Below are positions 1 to 9,377 of a stretch of DNA of 64,000 nt, piece by piece. The stretch comes from Bacteroidota bacterium (GTDB lineage: Bacteria > Bacteroidota > Bacteroidia > NS11-12g > UBA955): assembly GCA_027488835.1 (NCBI GenBank), contig JAIYAW010000009.1, positions 434,001 through 498,000 of the forward strand. Reading direction: 5' to 3'. A program made the position numbers and the translations under genes. The notes under the pieces are model-generated. The model saw only the letters and a program-made list of their open reading frames with translations, had not been told where the DNA came from and ran no database searches. Each line of letters opens with the position of its first letter. Within the stretch, counting starts at the first letter, position 1.

Positions 1-2
1 CT

Positions 3-470
3 ACCAAAGAAATGGTACTTTGGAGCTATGTAGGTCTTTCTATCGGTGATTTAACCAGTGGCACATTGTCGCAAATTTTCAAAAGCCGTAAAAAAGTCAT
101 GTTCTCTAATATCATTGGCATTATCATTATGACAATCATTTATTTGTATGGACCAGTCGGTTCTGCTAATTATTATCGGTTTATAGCAGTAATGCTGGGC
201 GCTGTAACGGGATATTGGGCTTTGTTTGTTACAAATGCCAGCGAACAATTTGGCACAAATATTAGAAGTACAGTTGCTGCAACTGTGCCGAATTTTGTGC
301 GTGGTGGAGTACTTTTGATCACTTCAGGATTTGAAATTTTAGAGTCGCAAACACATTCTGCAAGTATTTCTGCACTTATTATCGGATTAATTTGTGTTTC
401 TCTTGCTATTTGGGGAACTTTGCACATAGAAGAATCCTTTCACAAGGATTTGAACTATTACGAAAAATAA
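3..470 (+). CDS. MFS transporter, C-terminal part (cut by window edge)
   Basis: The frame is open to the left edge of the window, so the protein starts outside and only the last ~155 residues are seen. They form about five hydrophobic segments separated by short basic loops; the loop SRKKVMF near the start resembles the cytoplasmic loops of major facilitator superfamily carriers, and a charged tail ends the protein. This arrangement fits the C-terminal half of an MFS inner-membrane transporter. The substrate cannot be told. It ends 6 bp before the ribonuclease R gene and is probably co-transcribed with it. A different multi-pass carrier family remains possible. Confidence 0.6.
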   Translation, partial: TKEMVLWSYVGLSIGDLTSGTLSQIFKSRKKVMFSNIIGIIIMTIIYLYGPVGSANYYRFIAVMLGAVTGYWALFVTNASEQFGTNIRSTVAATVPNFVRGGVLLITSGFEILESQTHSASISALIIGLICVSLAIWGTLHIEESFHKDLNYYEK

Positions 471-476
471 CTCCCC

Positions 477-2576
477 TTGAATTCAAATTATAAACTTTCG
501 TTCATCGAAAAAATTGTTTTAGCCATTTTGGAGGACTCTCCTAAAGGCGCATTAAATACACAACGCGTTTTTAGCAGAATTCCAATTGATGCCAAAATAG
601 ATAAGGAATCTGTTTATCAGGCTCTCCTATCCCTCACTCAAAAAAAACTCATTAGTCAGCCTTCAAAAGGACAATTTGCATTTGTTAAACCATCGCAAAC
701 CCTTCAAGGAAGATTAATTACTAGCAACAAAGGCGAATACTATGTGGTACTTGATGATGGACTATCCTATTTTATTCCAACGGTTTACATCAAACAATTG
801 TTGCCTGAAGATCGTGTAGAATGCGAATACAAAGTCAAAGGCAAACGCGTTGATATAGTTTATGTAAGATTGATCGACAGAAAACCATCTAAAGTTGTGG
901 GTTACTTAGATGTGTTTGAAAAAAATGCCTATTTACTTACATCGAAAGCAGGTTTTAAAGACATAAAAATCAAAGGTGATGTTGATCCAAAATTGGATGG
1001 ACAAAAAGCCATTGTTGAAGTATATGATTTCCCTCCAAACACAAAATATCCAATTGGTAGAATTTTAGAAGTATTTGGAACGCCAGGAAATAACGAAACC
1101 GAAATGCATGCTATTGTTGGTGAATTTGGATTCAAAACCATTTTCCCTAAGGATGTATTGGAAGAAACTGAAGCCATTGAGGAAGCTATTTCTAACAATG
1201 AAATAAAATCGAGAAAAGACTATAGAGACGTAACCACCTTTACCATAGACCCTGCAGATGCAAAAGATTTTGATGATGCTATTTCTTACCAAGAATTAGA
1301 AAACGGAAATGTTAAAATTGGTGTGCACATTGCCGATGTTTCGCATTATGTAAAAGTTGGAACTCCTTTAGATCGTGAAGCGTTTGAAAGAGGCACATCT
1401 GTTTATTTGGTAGACAGAACAATTCCAATGTTACCTGAGAAATTATCAAATAATCTTTGTTCATTGCGTCCCAATGAAAATAGATTGGCCTTTTCAGTTG
1501 AATTTGAATTGAATGATCAATTTCAAATAGTGAACAAATGGATTGGCAAAACCATCATTCATAGTAACCGCAGATTCTCATACGAAGAGGCCCAAGAAAT
1601 CATTGTTGCCGAAAGCGGAGAATATGCGCATGAACTCGTTACACTAAACAACATTTCTAAAATTTACGAAAAAGATAGATTTGACGATGGTGCATTGAAA
1701 TTTGAATCCAAAGAATTACGTTTCAAATTAGCTGAAAATGGAGAACCCATTGAAGTTTATGAAAAAACTAGGTTTGACGCACATAAAATGATTGAAACAT
1801 ACATGTTATTGGCGAACAAAGCGATAGCTGAGCATGTTTACAAGTTGAAAATTCCAAACTTGCCTTTCATTTACAGAACGCATGATAATCCCCCACCGGA
1901 AAAGTTAATTGAATTTGCTAAGTTTTGCAAAATCATGGGATACCCGATTCAAATTGACAATGAAAGAGTAATGAGGAAATCATTCAATTCATTGTTGGAA
2001 AGGGCCGAAAACAAACCTGAACTTTCTGTACTCCAACAAATGGCTATCAGAACGATGGCAAAAGCGGTTTACACTGCTTATAAAACGTCGCATTTTGGAT
2101 TGGCATTTGAATATTATACCCACTTTACATCTCCAATTCGCAGATATCCCGATTTATTGGCGCATAGAATGCTTTTCAATTATTTAAATATTACTCCTGC
2201 GCAGTACAACGAAGAAACTATTGAAAGCTTTGCGAAGCACTCTTCTTTAATGGAACAAAAAGCCGCTGAAGCAGAAAGAGCAAGTGTGAAATATAAAATG
2301 GCTGAGCTTATGAAAAAACACGAAGGTGAAATTTTTGAAGCCAGGATTTCAGGTATCACAGAATGGGGAATATATGCTACCATTCTGGATCTTCATGCTG
2401 AGGGATTAATTAAAGTGAGTGAAATTAAATTTGACCGATTCTATTATGTGGAAGACGAACGCAAGTTGATGGGCAAAAGAACGAAAAGATCTTTCCATAT
2501 GGGAGATATCATTACCATCAAAGTGAAATCAGCCAACCCCATTGCTAGACAAATAGATTTTTATTTATACGAATAA
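477..2576 (+). CDS. rnr: Ribonuclease R (3'-5' exoribonuclease)
   Basis: Processive 3'-5' exoribonuclease of the RNB (RNase II/R) family that degrades structured RNA in the cytoplasm. The 699-residue protein has an N-terminal winged-helix region (~1-70), cold-shock/OB domains (~80-220), the RNB catalytic domain (~245-590) and a C-terminal S1 domain (~615-695). The metal-binding aspartates are in DPADAKDFDDA (D258, D261, D264, D266, D267). The start is a TTG only 6 bp after the upstream stop, with no ATG nearby in frame. The gene overlaps the following polyprenyl synthase gene by one base (TAATG), so the two are translationally coupled. Confidence 0.95.
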   Translation: MNSNYKLSFIEKIVLAILEDSPKGALNTQRVFSRIPIDAKIDKESVYQALLSLTQKKLISQPSKGQFAFVKPSQTLQGRLITSNKGEYYVVLDDGLSYFIPTVYIKQLLPEDRVECEYKVKGKRVDIVYVRLIDRKPSKVVGYLDVFEKNAYLLTSKAGFKDIKIKGDVDPKLDGQKAIVEVYDFPPNTKYPIGRILEVFGTPGNNETEMHAIVGEFGFKTIFPKDVLEETEAIEEAISNNEIKSRKDYRDVTTFTIDPADAKDFDDAISYQELENGNVKIGVHIADVSHYVKVGTPLDREAFERGTSVYLVDRTIPMLPEKLSNNLCSLRPNENRLAFSVEFELNDQFQIVNKWIGKTIIHSNRRFSYEEAQEIIVAESGEYAHELVTLNNISKIYEKDRFDDGALKFESKELRFKLAENGEPIEVYEKTRFDAHKMIETYMLLANKAIAEHVYKLKIPNLPFIYRTHDNPPPEKLIEFAKFCKIMGYPIQIDNERVMRKSFNSLLERAENKPELSVLQQMAIRTMAKAVYTAYKTSHFGLAFEYYTHFTSPIRRYPDLLAHRMLFNYLNITPAQYNEETIESFAKHSSLMEQKAAEAERASVKYKMAELMKKHEGEIFEARISGITEWGIYATILDLHAEGLIKVSEIKFDRFYYVEDERKLMGKRTKRSFHMGDIITIKVKSANPIARQIDFYLYE

Positions 2577-3532
2577 TGAACACAATTGAAAAACTTCAAA
2601 ACGATTATAATCGATTTTTAACGCAAAATTCTTTCGAGGGATCTCCCGGAAACCTTTACGATCCAATGAATTACATAATGTCATTGGGTGGAAAACGCGT
2701 TAGGCCTTTGTTGTCAATGATTGGTAATCAATTGGCCGGTGGTGATATCCTAAATGGAATTTATGTTGGTCATGTAATGGAAGTATTTCACAATTTCAGT
2801 TTGGTACATGACGATATCATGGATAAGGCTGATACAAGGCGTGGCAAGCCTACTGTTCACATAAAATGGGATGAACCTACCGCAATTTTAAGCGGTGATA
2901 ATATGCTGGTTAAAGCCTTTGAACTACTTATCAATTATACCGGGCCAAACAAAGATGCAATATTGAAGACCTTTACCAAAACTGCTGCACAAGTTTGTGA
3001 AGGTCAACAAAATGACATGGACTTTGAACAGAAGGTTGACGTTGATGTAGAATCATATTTGCATATGATACAAAATAAAACTGCCGTTTTATTGGGATGT
3101 AGTATCAAATGTGGTGCATTGTCTGCAAATTGCAACGAAGCAACAAGCAATGAATTGTACGATTTTGCAATCAATATGGGCATGGCTTTTCAATTGATGG
3201 ACGATTATCTAGATACCTTTGGGAATTCAGATAACACCGGAAAAATTAAAGGAGGTGATATTTTGCAGGGAAAGAAAACCTGGTTATTTTTAAACTCACA
3301 ACACATTGACCAACAGAAACATCAAGAATTATTCAATAAAGAAAATAGTACAGAAAAGGTTGATGAAATTATTTCACACTGGCAAGATATTGAACTTGAC
3401 AAAAAATGCATTGAATTAATTGAGGATTACAATAAAAAAGCACATTTGAATCTAGAGCATATTGAAAAAAATGCACTTGATACTCAATTATTGATTGAGC
3501 TTTTAAATTATTTGAGCGAAAGACAGAATTAA
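2576..3532 (+). CDS. Polyprenyl diphosphate synthase
   Basis: Trans-isoprenyl diphosphate synthase that condenses isopentenyl diphosphate with an allylic diphosphate, making precursors for quinones or other isoprenoids. At 318 residues it has the family length and motifs: GGKRVRPLL near residue 39, the first aspartate-rich motif DDIMD (79-83) and the second DDYLD (209-213). Chain length of the product cannot be set from motifs alone, so farnesyl, geranylgeranyl or longer are all possible. The ATG shares a base with the rnr stop. Its 3' end overlaps the convergent T9SS cargo gene by 4 bp, leaving no room for a terminator between the two. Confidence 0.9.
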   Translation: MNTIEKLQNDYNRFLTQNSFEGSPGNLYDPMNYIMSLGGKRVRPLLSMIGNQLAGGDILNGIYVGHVMEVFHNFSLVHDDIMDKADTRRGKPTVHIKWDEPTAILSGDNMLVKAFELLINYTGPNKDAILKTFTKTAAQVCEGQQNDMDFEQKVDVDVESYLHMIQNKTAVLLGCSIKCGALSANCNEATSNELYDFAINMGMAFQLMDDYLDTFGNSDNTGKIKGGDILQGKKTWLFLNSQHIDQQKHQELFNKENSTEKVDEIISHWQDIELDKKCIELIEDYNKKAHLNLEHIEKNALDTQLLIELLNYLSERQN

Positions 3533-6500
3533 TGTAATACCATTACCGTTCCTGTTTTCTGATAACGCTTATCATTCCAACCATCAAAATTAAGTAACCA
3601 AGCATAAACACCGTCTTGAACTTGTATGCCATTGATGGTTCCATCCCATTGTTTCTTTTTATCAAAAGACTCCCAAATTTTCTGACCCCAACGGTCATAA
3701 ACTTTCATTGAATATCCTTTCACAAAAATTGGAACTGTGCCCCAAACTTCATTTAATTTATCGTTGTTCACAGTAAATGCGTTAGGCACCCAAACTTCCG
3801 GAGGTTGATATAAGTAAACCCAATTACTTTCGGTAATTCCTTTAAAATTGATTCCTTTCGTAGGTGCTTCATATCCTATGGCCCTATACCAATATCCACC
3901 CCAATCAAAGTCTAATTTATCGTCTTTGAATAATCGATTAGGTTGAATAACCATTGACTTATAAGGCTCGATATCATTTTTCCTTTGTAAATCCCAAATA
4001 CTCACGCCGGAATCCCAACCAATATAATCAGCCCATTTCAAATTGAAATAATACTCAGGCGCCTCTACGGAAGTTCCGCTGATAATTACATTACATCCTT
4101 TGTTGCTGGGTTTACTTATGTGTCCACACTTATCCACTACAATTACCTGATAGCAAAAAGCCTGTTTATCGACATTAAAGCTAGAATCAGATAATGCAGT
4201 ATCTTTAATTACAAATTCAGGAACAATTCCCATGGAACCTGTAATTGGGTATTTATAAATTTCAAATTCTTTAAATTTCGGTTCTGCACTCATCGTCCAT
4301 TTTACGTCTACCCTTCTGTCTTCAAAAACACTTGCCGAAATTAAATGAACGGGATCTATTAAATTATTTAATTCCCTTACCGTGCAAAAAACATTGATTG
4401 ATTGAACGCGTGTATCACAAATATTTACACCTATCATGCCAAAGCAATAATTATTTACTTCCGGATTCACAACATTGTTATCAATGAACTCTCCTGACAA
4501 ATTATCCAATACAGTATCTATAATTTGTTTGGTTCCATTTGGATTTGTTCTTTCAATTAAAAAATATTTAAAGAAACTTGTCGGTACTGTTGTGGCAGGC
4601 CAAGAAATTTTCATTTGCTTAGTCAACCTATCATAACTTACACAAATTGCATCAGGTGGAATAACTTTTGGCGGTTCTTCAATGAGAATAGAAATTGTAG
4701 CATAGGTTGTATCAGACTTTGGACAACCGCAATCATAAATCATTACTTGAAGTTTGATGGTATCTTTAGAATAACTTCCACAAGTAGTTTGCCATTTTAA
4801 TTTTAATTGCGCCCTATTTATGCCCATGACGGTTGTAACAGTTGCAGTATCTGTAAATTTCATGGCTCCTTTATTCAACCATTTCACTTTTAGATTCACA
4901 GTATCAAACACATCTGCATCGCTTGCGAACTTTTGTATATCTATAAATTCTGTAGCTGTAACTCTAATAAAAGTATCAGACATCCAAGGTTTTTTATTTA
5001 AGTTTTCAAAGTCAATTTTGAATAATGCATTGTTACAATTTCGACTATTCATTGTGGTACTGAATGCAGTTGGCGTAATTGGAAATAAACCATTCTGACG
5101 ACAACCAGCACAAACAGACTGATAAATAATCCCCTTTTTGTCAAACCTACTTGTTCCTCCATCTACATGCTCTTCCGCTTTTTTTGAACCGGTACTAACC
5201 CCTCCAAAAAATGTTCCGAATGCCAGATCATACATATTTTTAGAAAACACAGCGATATAAAAATCACTCCCGTCTGTTGTCTTTTGCAATGCGTCGTTCG
5301 TAATTTGAAGATTTCTCGTATTTCCTTTGTTTCGGTGTATTTTGGGTGCGCCTGTATTGACATCATACAAAGCGGTATTTGTTGCTCCACCCCAACCTGA
5401 AATAAAAATACGTTCACAACGATCAACCAAAAAAGCTGAGGGACTAATATTCGGCATATTTCCATTTGCACCGAATGTAGTTTGAATGAGAATTGTATTT
5501 AAATCTTGACTGAGCTTTGTAATAAATTGACCTGTATTTGATTGACTATAAGGTGAATTAATTGTACTGATTTGACCTTCAGTTTGTCCAAAAATGTATG
5601 GATTTCCTTTTAAATCCGTTTGCACAAAATAAGCCTGTTCGTATTGATTCGTACCATAATACTTGCCACTTAACAGGATCCCGTTTTTTGAATCAAATCG
5701 CATTAGCATACCATCCACATCGCCAATAAAATCATTCTGCCAAACTCCTGTAAATTGCGACTTTAATCCCCTAGAATTGGTACCACCTGCTGCAAATAAG
5801 TCATTGTTTTTTCCCAATGCAATGCCATAAATTGCATCGTAATATTTATCCTCATCACCAATGACTTGCGACCAATTTAAACTTTTCAGATCATTCGTTA
5901 GTGAAAATACAGTTCCATCTTCTTCCACCGTTCTAATTCTATTTCCAACGGTTTGAGGAAAGTCATTTGAGTATGTAACCCCACAAACATAAATTGTTTT
6001 GTTATCTGTAATGATCTCGCCTCTGAACTCGTCGGCGTAATTGTATAACAGCGGGAAATCATCAACAGGATTTACCGATCTATCCGCACCAACACCATCT
6101 TGTCCGCTTCCACCAATAAATGTGCCAGCCAAAATTTTTGTTCCTGCCCAACTAATTTTTGTAACTGTAAAATCATAAGAACCATTCCAAGTAACATCAT
6201 AACTTCCTGCTGTAACAGGAAAATCGCTGCTTTTTGTTGTAGACATTACGTACAGGTTGTTCAATGAATCAACCACCATTGAATGGGGTTGTTCGTTGTC
6301 AGATCCCCCCAAATAAGTACAAAAAATCAGCGTACTCCCCGATTGATTGTACTTTAGCAATGCAATGTCTCTATCTCCCCCATAACCCAAATCTTCAGGA
6401 ATCCCGCCGCCAAACTGAATTTGTAATGCACCTGCAGTTATAGGCAACCCAACATCAAATACTGTTCCTCCAGTATAACCATTGCCAATTTCGTCATAAG

Positions 6501-7263
6501 TGCCTGTGCAACCAAAATTATCTGCGCTTGAACCACTGTAAGTGCTAAAAACTAGCACAGGATCAACCACAATCTTTGTGTTTCGCTTTAAATTTGTTTT
6601 CTTTTGGATTTGATAAGTAATTTCATTGCCGTTCAGAACATAATGGCAAGGAATTATTGATGAAGGTTTGGCACTTTCATAAACCAAAGGAATATTTTCA
6701 TTCCAATTTAATATGCTAGTTTCAAATCGGAGTTCGGTTTCTCCGATTTTAGAAATACCAGCTCCATTCACTTTTATTTTTATGAGGGACAATTTCTCCT
6801 GAGAACAAATCCAATTGTATTTAATACCACCATTGCTTGCAATAATTTCTAAATCAACATTTTTGTAAATGTCCCTCACCACTATTTTGGAATATTTATA
6901 AAGTTCTGTAGCCCATTTTTTAGGATTATTTCCTTTAAAATAATTGACGTAATAGTCCGATTTACTTCCCTCAAAATCAATTTGGGAATAATTTGCGTTG
7001 ACAAAATCTAATTGAACACTATGCGAAGCAATTTGGGTATTTTCAATGGCCCTATCATGAATTTTCATCACATCGTCGGTGTTCCAAAAATGCAACCACA
7101 ATCCGTCATTACACAACCAAACATTTCCTATATTCAAAGCTGCGTATGCTTTTACTTTTTTGGGGAATTGACCTTTGTTTTCAATAAATATCTCCGATTG
7201 CCCTTTCAAAATTTGAGGGGCTATCATGAAAATAACGATTAAAAAAAGCAGATACTTTTTCAT
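3529..7263 (-). CDS. Large secreted protein with SBBP-like repeats and T9SS type B sorting domain
   Basis: Predicted T9SS cargo of about 1244 residues. A signal peptide (start MKKYLLFLIVIFM, cleaved after LKGQ) is followed by a module beginning FIENKGQFP, as in DUF7948-type domains, then SBBP-like beta-propeller repeats (around GGSDNEQPHS and ITAGALQ), fibronectin-like beta domains and a C-terminal gliding-motility-associated domain (VYDRWGQKIWES ... GTVMVLH). That tail is the type B T9SS signal. I chose the ATG at 7263 over one 13 codons upstream because it gives a normal signal peptide. Function beyond cell-surface or secreted protein is unknown; such proteins are often adhesins. Confidence 0.85.
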   Translation of the reverse strand: MKKYLLFLIVIFMIAPQILKGQSEIFIENKGQFPKKVKAYAALNIGNVWLCNDGLWLHFWNTDDVMKIHDRAIENTQIASHSVQLDFVNANYSQIDFEGSKSDYYVNYFKGNNPKKWATELYKYSKIVVRDIYKNVDLEIIASNGGIKYNWICSQEKLSLIKIKVNGAGISKIGETELRFETSILNWNENIPLVYESAKPSSIIPCHYVLNGNEITYQIQKKTNLKRNTKIVVDPVLVFSTYSGSSADNFGCTGTYDEIGNGYTGGTVFDVGLPITAGALQIQFGGGIPEDLGYGGDRDIALLKYNQSGSTLIFCTYLGGSDNEQPHSMVVDSLNNLYVMSTTKSSDFPVTAGSYDVTWNGSYDFTVTKISWAGTKILAGTFIGGSGQDGVGADRSVNPVDDFPLLYNYADEFRGEIITDNKTIYVCGVTYSNDFPQTVGNRIRTVEEDGTVFSLTNDLKSLNWSQVIGDEDKYYDAIYGIALGKNNDLFAAGGTNSRGLKSQFTGVWQNDFIGDVDGMLMRFDSKNGILLSGKYYGTNQYEQAYFVQTDLKGNPYIFGQTEGQISTINSPYSQSNTGQFITKLSQDLNTILIQTTFGANGNMPNISPSAFLVDRCERIFISGWGGATNTALYDVNTGAPKIHRNKGNTRNLQITNDALQKTTDGSDFYIAVFSKNMYDLAFGTFFGGVSTGSKKAEEHVDGGTSRFDKKGIIYQSVCAGCRQNGLFPITPTAFSTTMNSRNCNNALFKIDFENLNKKPWMSDTFIRVTATEFIDIQKFASDADVFDTVNLKVKWLNKGAMKFTDTATVTTVMGINRAQLKLKWQTTCGSYSKDTIKLQVMIYDCGCPKSDTTYATISILIEEPPKVIPPDAICVSYDRLTKQMKISWPATTVPTSFFKYFLIERTNPNGTKQIIDTVLDNLSGEFIDNNVVNPEVNNYCFGMIGVNICDTRVQSINVFCTVRELNNLIDPVHLISASVFEDRRVDVKWTMSAEPKFKEFEIYKYPITGSMGIVPEFVIKDTALSDSSFNVDKQAFCYQVIVVDKCGHISKPSNKGCNVIISGTSVEAPEYYFNLKWADYIGWDSGVSIWDLQRKNDIEPYKSMVIQPNRLFKDDKLDFDWGGYWYRAIGYEAPTKGINFKGITESNWVYLYQPPEVWVPNAFTVNNDKLNEVWGTVPIFVKGYSMKVYDRWGQKIWESFDKKKQWDGTINGIQVQDGVYAWLLNFDGWNDKRYQKTGTVMVLH

Positions 7264-7369
7264 TGATTTATACAAATTTCGTTGAAATAATGTATGTTTC
7301 AACTTATATACAACAAAAATCTAATGAAAGTTTTCGCAAAAATGCGAATTATTCCAAAATAAGTTTACC

Positions 7370-7377
7370 TAAATTTG
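7370..7377 (+). promoter_or_regulatory. Bacteroidota -7 box (TAAATTTG) of fmt
   Basis: Matches the Bacteroidota -7 consensus TAnnTTTG and ends 7 nt before the fmt ATG, so transcription would begin at or within a base or two of the start codon. No clear -33 TTTG is seen at the right spacing. Confidence 0.45.
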
Positions 7378-7384
7378 CCTTTGA

Positions 7385-8296
7385 ATGAGAATATTGTTTT
7401 TTGGAACTCCTGAATTCGCTGCAACTTCGTTGGAATTAATTGCAAAAGAAGGATTTAATGTGGTAGGCGTTGTAACAGCTCCGGATAAACCGGCAGGTAG
7501 AGGTAGACAATTAAAATCAAGCGAAGTAAAAGTTTCAGCAGAAAAATTAAACATTCCCATTTTTCAACCAACTAATTTAAAATCAGAGGATTTCCTAAAC
7601 CAAATTAACTGTTTAAATATTGATTTGGGTGTTGTAATTGCATTTAGAATGTTGCCTGAGAAAATTTGGTCGGCTCCGAAACTTGGAACGATCAATTTAC
7701 ATGCATCGTTATTGCCCAATTACAGAGGTGCCGCTCCTATTCAACATGCAATTATTCAAGGTGAAACCGTAACCGGTGTAAGTACATTTTTCTTGAAACA
7801 TGAAATTGACACTGGCGATTTGATTGATCAGCAAGAAGTTGAAATTAACGAGAAAGAAACTGGCGGATCATTACACGATAAACTCATGGAAATAGGTGCC
7901 AATTTAATGGTTCAATCTCTGAGGAAAATTGAAGTATTTGGTAATAAAACTCCAACTTTCCCTCAAGTTTATACAAATGATCTAAAAATGGCCAGCAAAA
8001 TTAACCGCGATTTTTGCCATATTGACACAAACCAAACAGCCGTTGATATTCACAATAAAATAAGAGGTTTAAGTCCTTATCCTGCAGCATGGATTGAAAG
8101 CAAATTCGGGGAGTTGAAAATTTACGCTTCTAAAATTGTTATTGAACCTTTAAAAAATGAATCGAATGAACTAATTTTCATCGAAAATAAAAAACTATAC
8201 ATAGAATGTAAAAATTCTTTTTTAGAGGTAATTGAACTTCAACCCCAAGGAAAACAAAGGATGTCGGCAGTTTCCTATCTAAATGGTTTGAGATAA
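7385..8296 (+). CDS. fmt: Methionyl-tRNA formyltransferase
   Basis: Formylates initiator Met-tRNA using 10-formyl-tetrahydrofolate. The 303-residue protein opens with MRILFFGTPEFAA, and carries the formyltransferase signature NLHASLLPNYRGAAPI with the catalytic Asn/His, followed by EIDTGDL with the catalytic Asp, then a C-terminal OB-like domain. Full family length. A TAAATTTG box ends 7 nt before the ATG, so the message may be leaderless, which is notable for a gene of translation initiation. It is divergent from the T9SS cargo gene on the left. Confidence 0.95.
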   Translation: MRILFFGTPEFAATSLELIAKEGFNVVGVVTAPDKPAGRGRQLKSSEVKVSAEKLNIPIFQPTNLKSEDFLNQINCLNIDLGVVIAFRMLPEKIWSAPKLGTINLHASLLPNYRGAAPIQHAIIQGETVTGVSTFFLKHEIDTGDLIDQQEVEINEKETGGSLHDKLMEIGANLMVQSLRKIEVFGNKTPTFPQVYTNDLKMASKINRDFCHIDTNQTAVDIHNKIRGLSPYPAAWIESKFGELKIYASKIVIEPLKNESNELIFIENKKLYIECKNSFLEVIELQPQGKQRMSAVSYLNGLR

Positions 8297-8432
8297 TTTT
8301 AAATATATTTTAATTTTTCTTGCATTTTACAATAATGTTGTGTTTATTGCCATTTCAATATCATAACAAAACGCCTATAGCTACAAAAATACTCAACTAA
8401 AAAACGTATTAACAATTAAAGTTTAATCCGAA

Positions 8433-8440
8433 AGGAGGAG
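8433..8440 (+). promoter_or_regulatory. Strong Shine-Dalgarno sequence of the ECF sigma factor
   Basis: AGGAGGAG lies 7 nt before the ATG at 8448. Nearly all other genes here have only A-rich leaders, as is usual in Bacteroidota, so this strong ribosome binding site is an exception. It also fixes the start codon. Confidence 0.75.
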
Positions 8441-8447
8441 TATTATT

Positions 8448-9029
8448 ATGGCTACGACAATGATATCAGACGGTGTGCTTATTAAGCACTACACAGAAGG
8501 CAACCAAGGGGCTTTTGAAACCCTTCTCAAAAGACACAAAAATCGTATTTTCTCAAGTATTTATGCACTTGTAGGTGATCGTTATATTGCTGAAGATATA
8601 TTTCAGGAAACATTCATTAAAATCATACACTCCATTAGAACGGGCAAATACAACCACGAAGACAAATTTCTTCCTTGGGCGATGCGTATTTCCAGGAATA
8701 TGTGTATCGACTCTATCCGTCAGAGAAAGCGTTTACCGATTGTTGTAGATAGCGAAGGAAATGATATCTTAAATAATCTTGGAATATTTGAAAAAAGCCA
8801 AGAAGAAATGCATATTGAAAATGACGAAATAAGTATGTTACGAAAATGGATATGGGAATTACCTGAAGAGCAACGTGAAGTGCTAGTTTTAAGGAATTAT
8901 GCCGATTTAAGTTTCAAAGAAATTGCGGTTGTAACAAATACAAATATCAACACCTGCATCGGTAGAATGCATTATGCTTTGATTAATCTTAGAAAAATGA
9001 CACAAAAAAATTCAGTTAGAGTAAAATAA
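8448..9029 (+). CDS. RNA polymerase sigma-70 factor, ECF family
   Basis: Alternative sigma factor that directs RNA polymerase to a stress or envelope regulon. The 193-residue protein has sigma region 2 (~15-90, with DIFQETFIKI and the FLPWAMRISRNMCID helix) and region 4 (~130-185, with LPEEQREVLVLRNY and the helix-turn-helix FKEIAVVTNTNINT). The ATG is set by a strong Shine-Dalgarno. It is followed after 42 bp by a 76-residue protein, a layout typical of sigma/anti-sigma pairs. The regulon is unknown; no FecR-type anti-sigma or SusC is nearby, so it is not an obvious nutrient-uptake sigma factor. Confidence 0.9.
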   Translation: MATTMISDGVLIKHYTEGNQGAFETLLKRHKNRIFSSIYALVGDRYIAEDIFQETFIKIIHSIRTGKYNHEDKFLPWAMRISRNMCIDSIRQRKRLPIVVDSEGNDILNNLGIFEKSQEEMHIENDEISMLRKWIWELPEEQREVLVLRNYADLSFKEIAVVTNTNINTCIGRMHYALINLRKMTQKNSVRVK

Positions 9030-9071
9030 AAATCAAAGTAATGCGTTATTAACTAAAATAACGCAAGGCTT

Positions 9072-9302
9072 ATGATTTATAACATTACCAAAACTGAATT
9101 GCTAAAATACTTTTATAATGAATGTTCACCCAGTGTGAGTCAATTAATTGAAAAAGAATTAGACGCAAATCCTGATTGGAAAAAATACTTAAATTATATA
9201 GAAACGGTACATAATTTAACCAAAATTAATTTAAAGCCTAATGATACTTTGGTTAGCATGATCTTAGAAGAGAGTGCTGCCACCGAGCATCATTCATTGT
9301 AA
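9072..9302 (+). CDS. Small protein downstream of the ECF sigma factor, possible anti-sigma factor
   Basis: A 76-residue protein with no transmembrane segment. Its start (ELLKYFYNECSPSVSQLIEKELDANPDWKKYL) is split here as ELLKYFYNECSPSVSQLIE then KELDANPDWKKYL, and resembles the N-terminal sigma-binding helices of Bacteroidota anti-sigma factors, where a short acidic helical unit follows a Leu/Tyr-rich helix. It lacks the His/Cys zinc motif of ZAS proteins. The position directly after the sigma gene supports a sigma-binding role, but this is inference. A rho-independent terminator follows at once, so the two genes form a complete operon. Confidence 0.55.
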   Translation: MIYNITKTELLKYFYNECSPSVSQLIEKELDANPDWKKYLNYIETVHNLTKINLKPNDTLVSMILEESAATEHHSL

Positions 9303-9322
9303 AACATATTCATTCACAAAAC

Positions 9323-9354
9323 AAAAAAACCTTCATATATGAAGGTTTTTTTTG
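9323..9354 (+). terminator. Rho-independent terminator after the sigma factor operon
   Basis: Stem AACCTTCAT / ATGAAGGTT followed by a T run. The A run on the other side makes it usable for the convergent thioesterase gene as well. Confidence 0.85.
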
Positions 9355-9377
9355 TTTTAAACACAAGTATAATTTAA

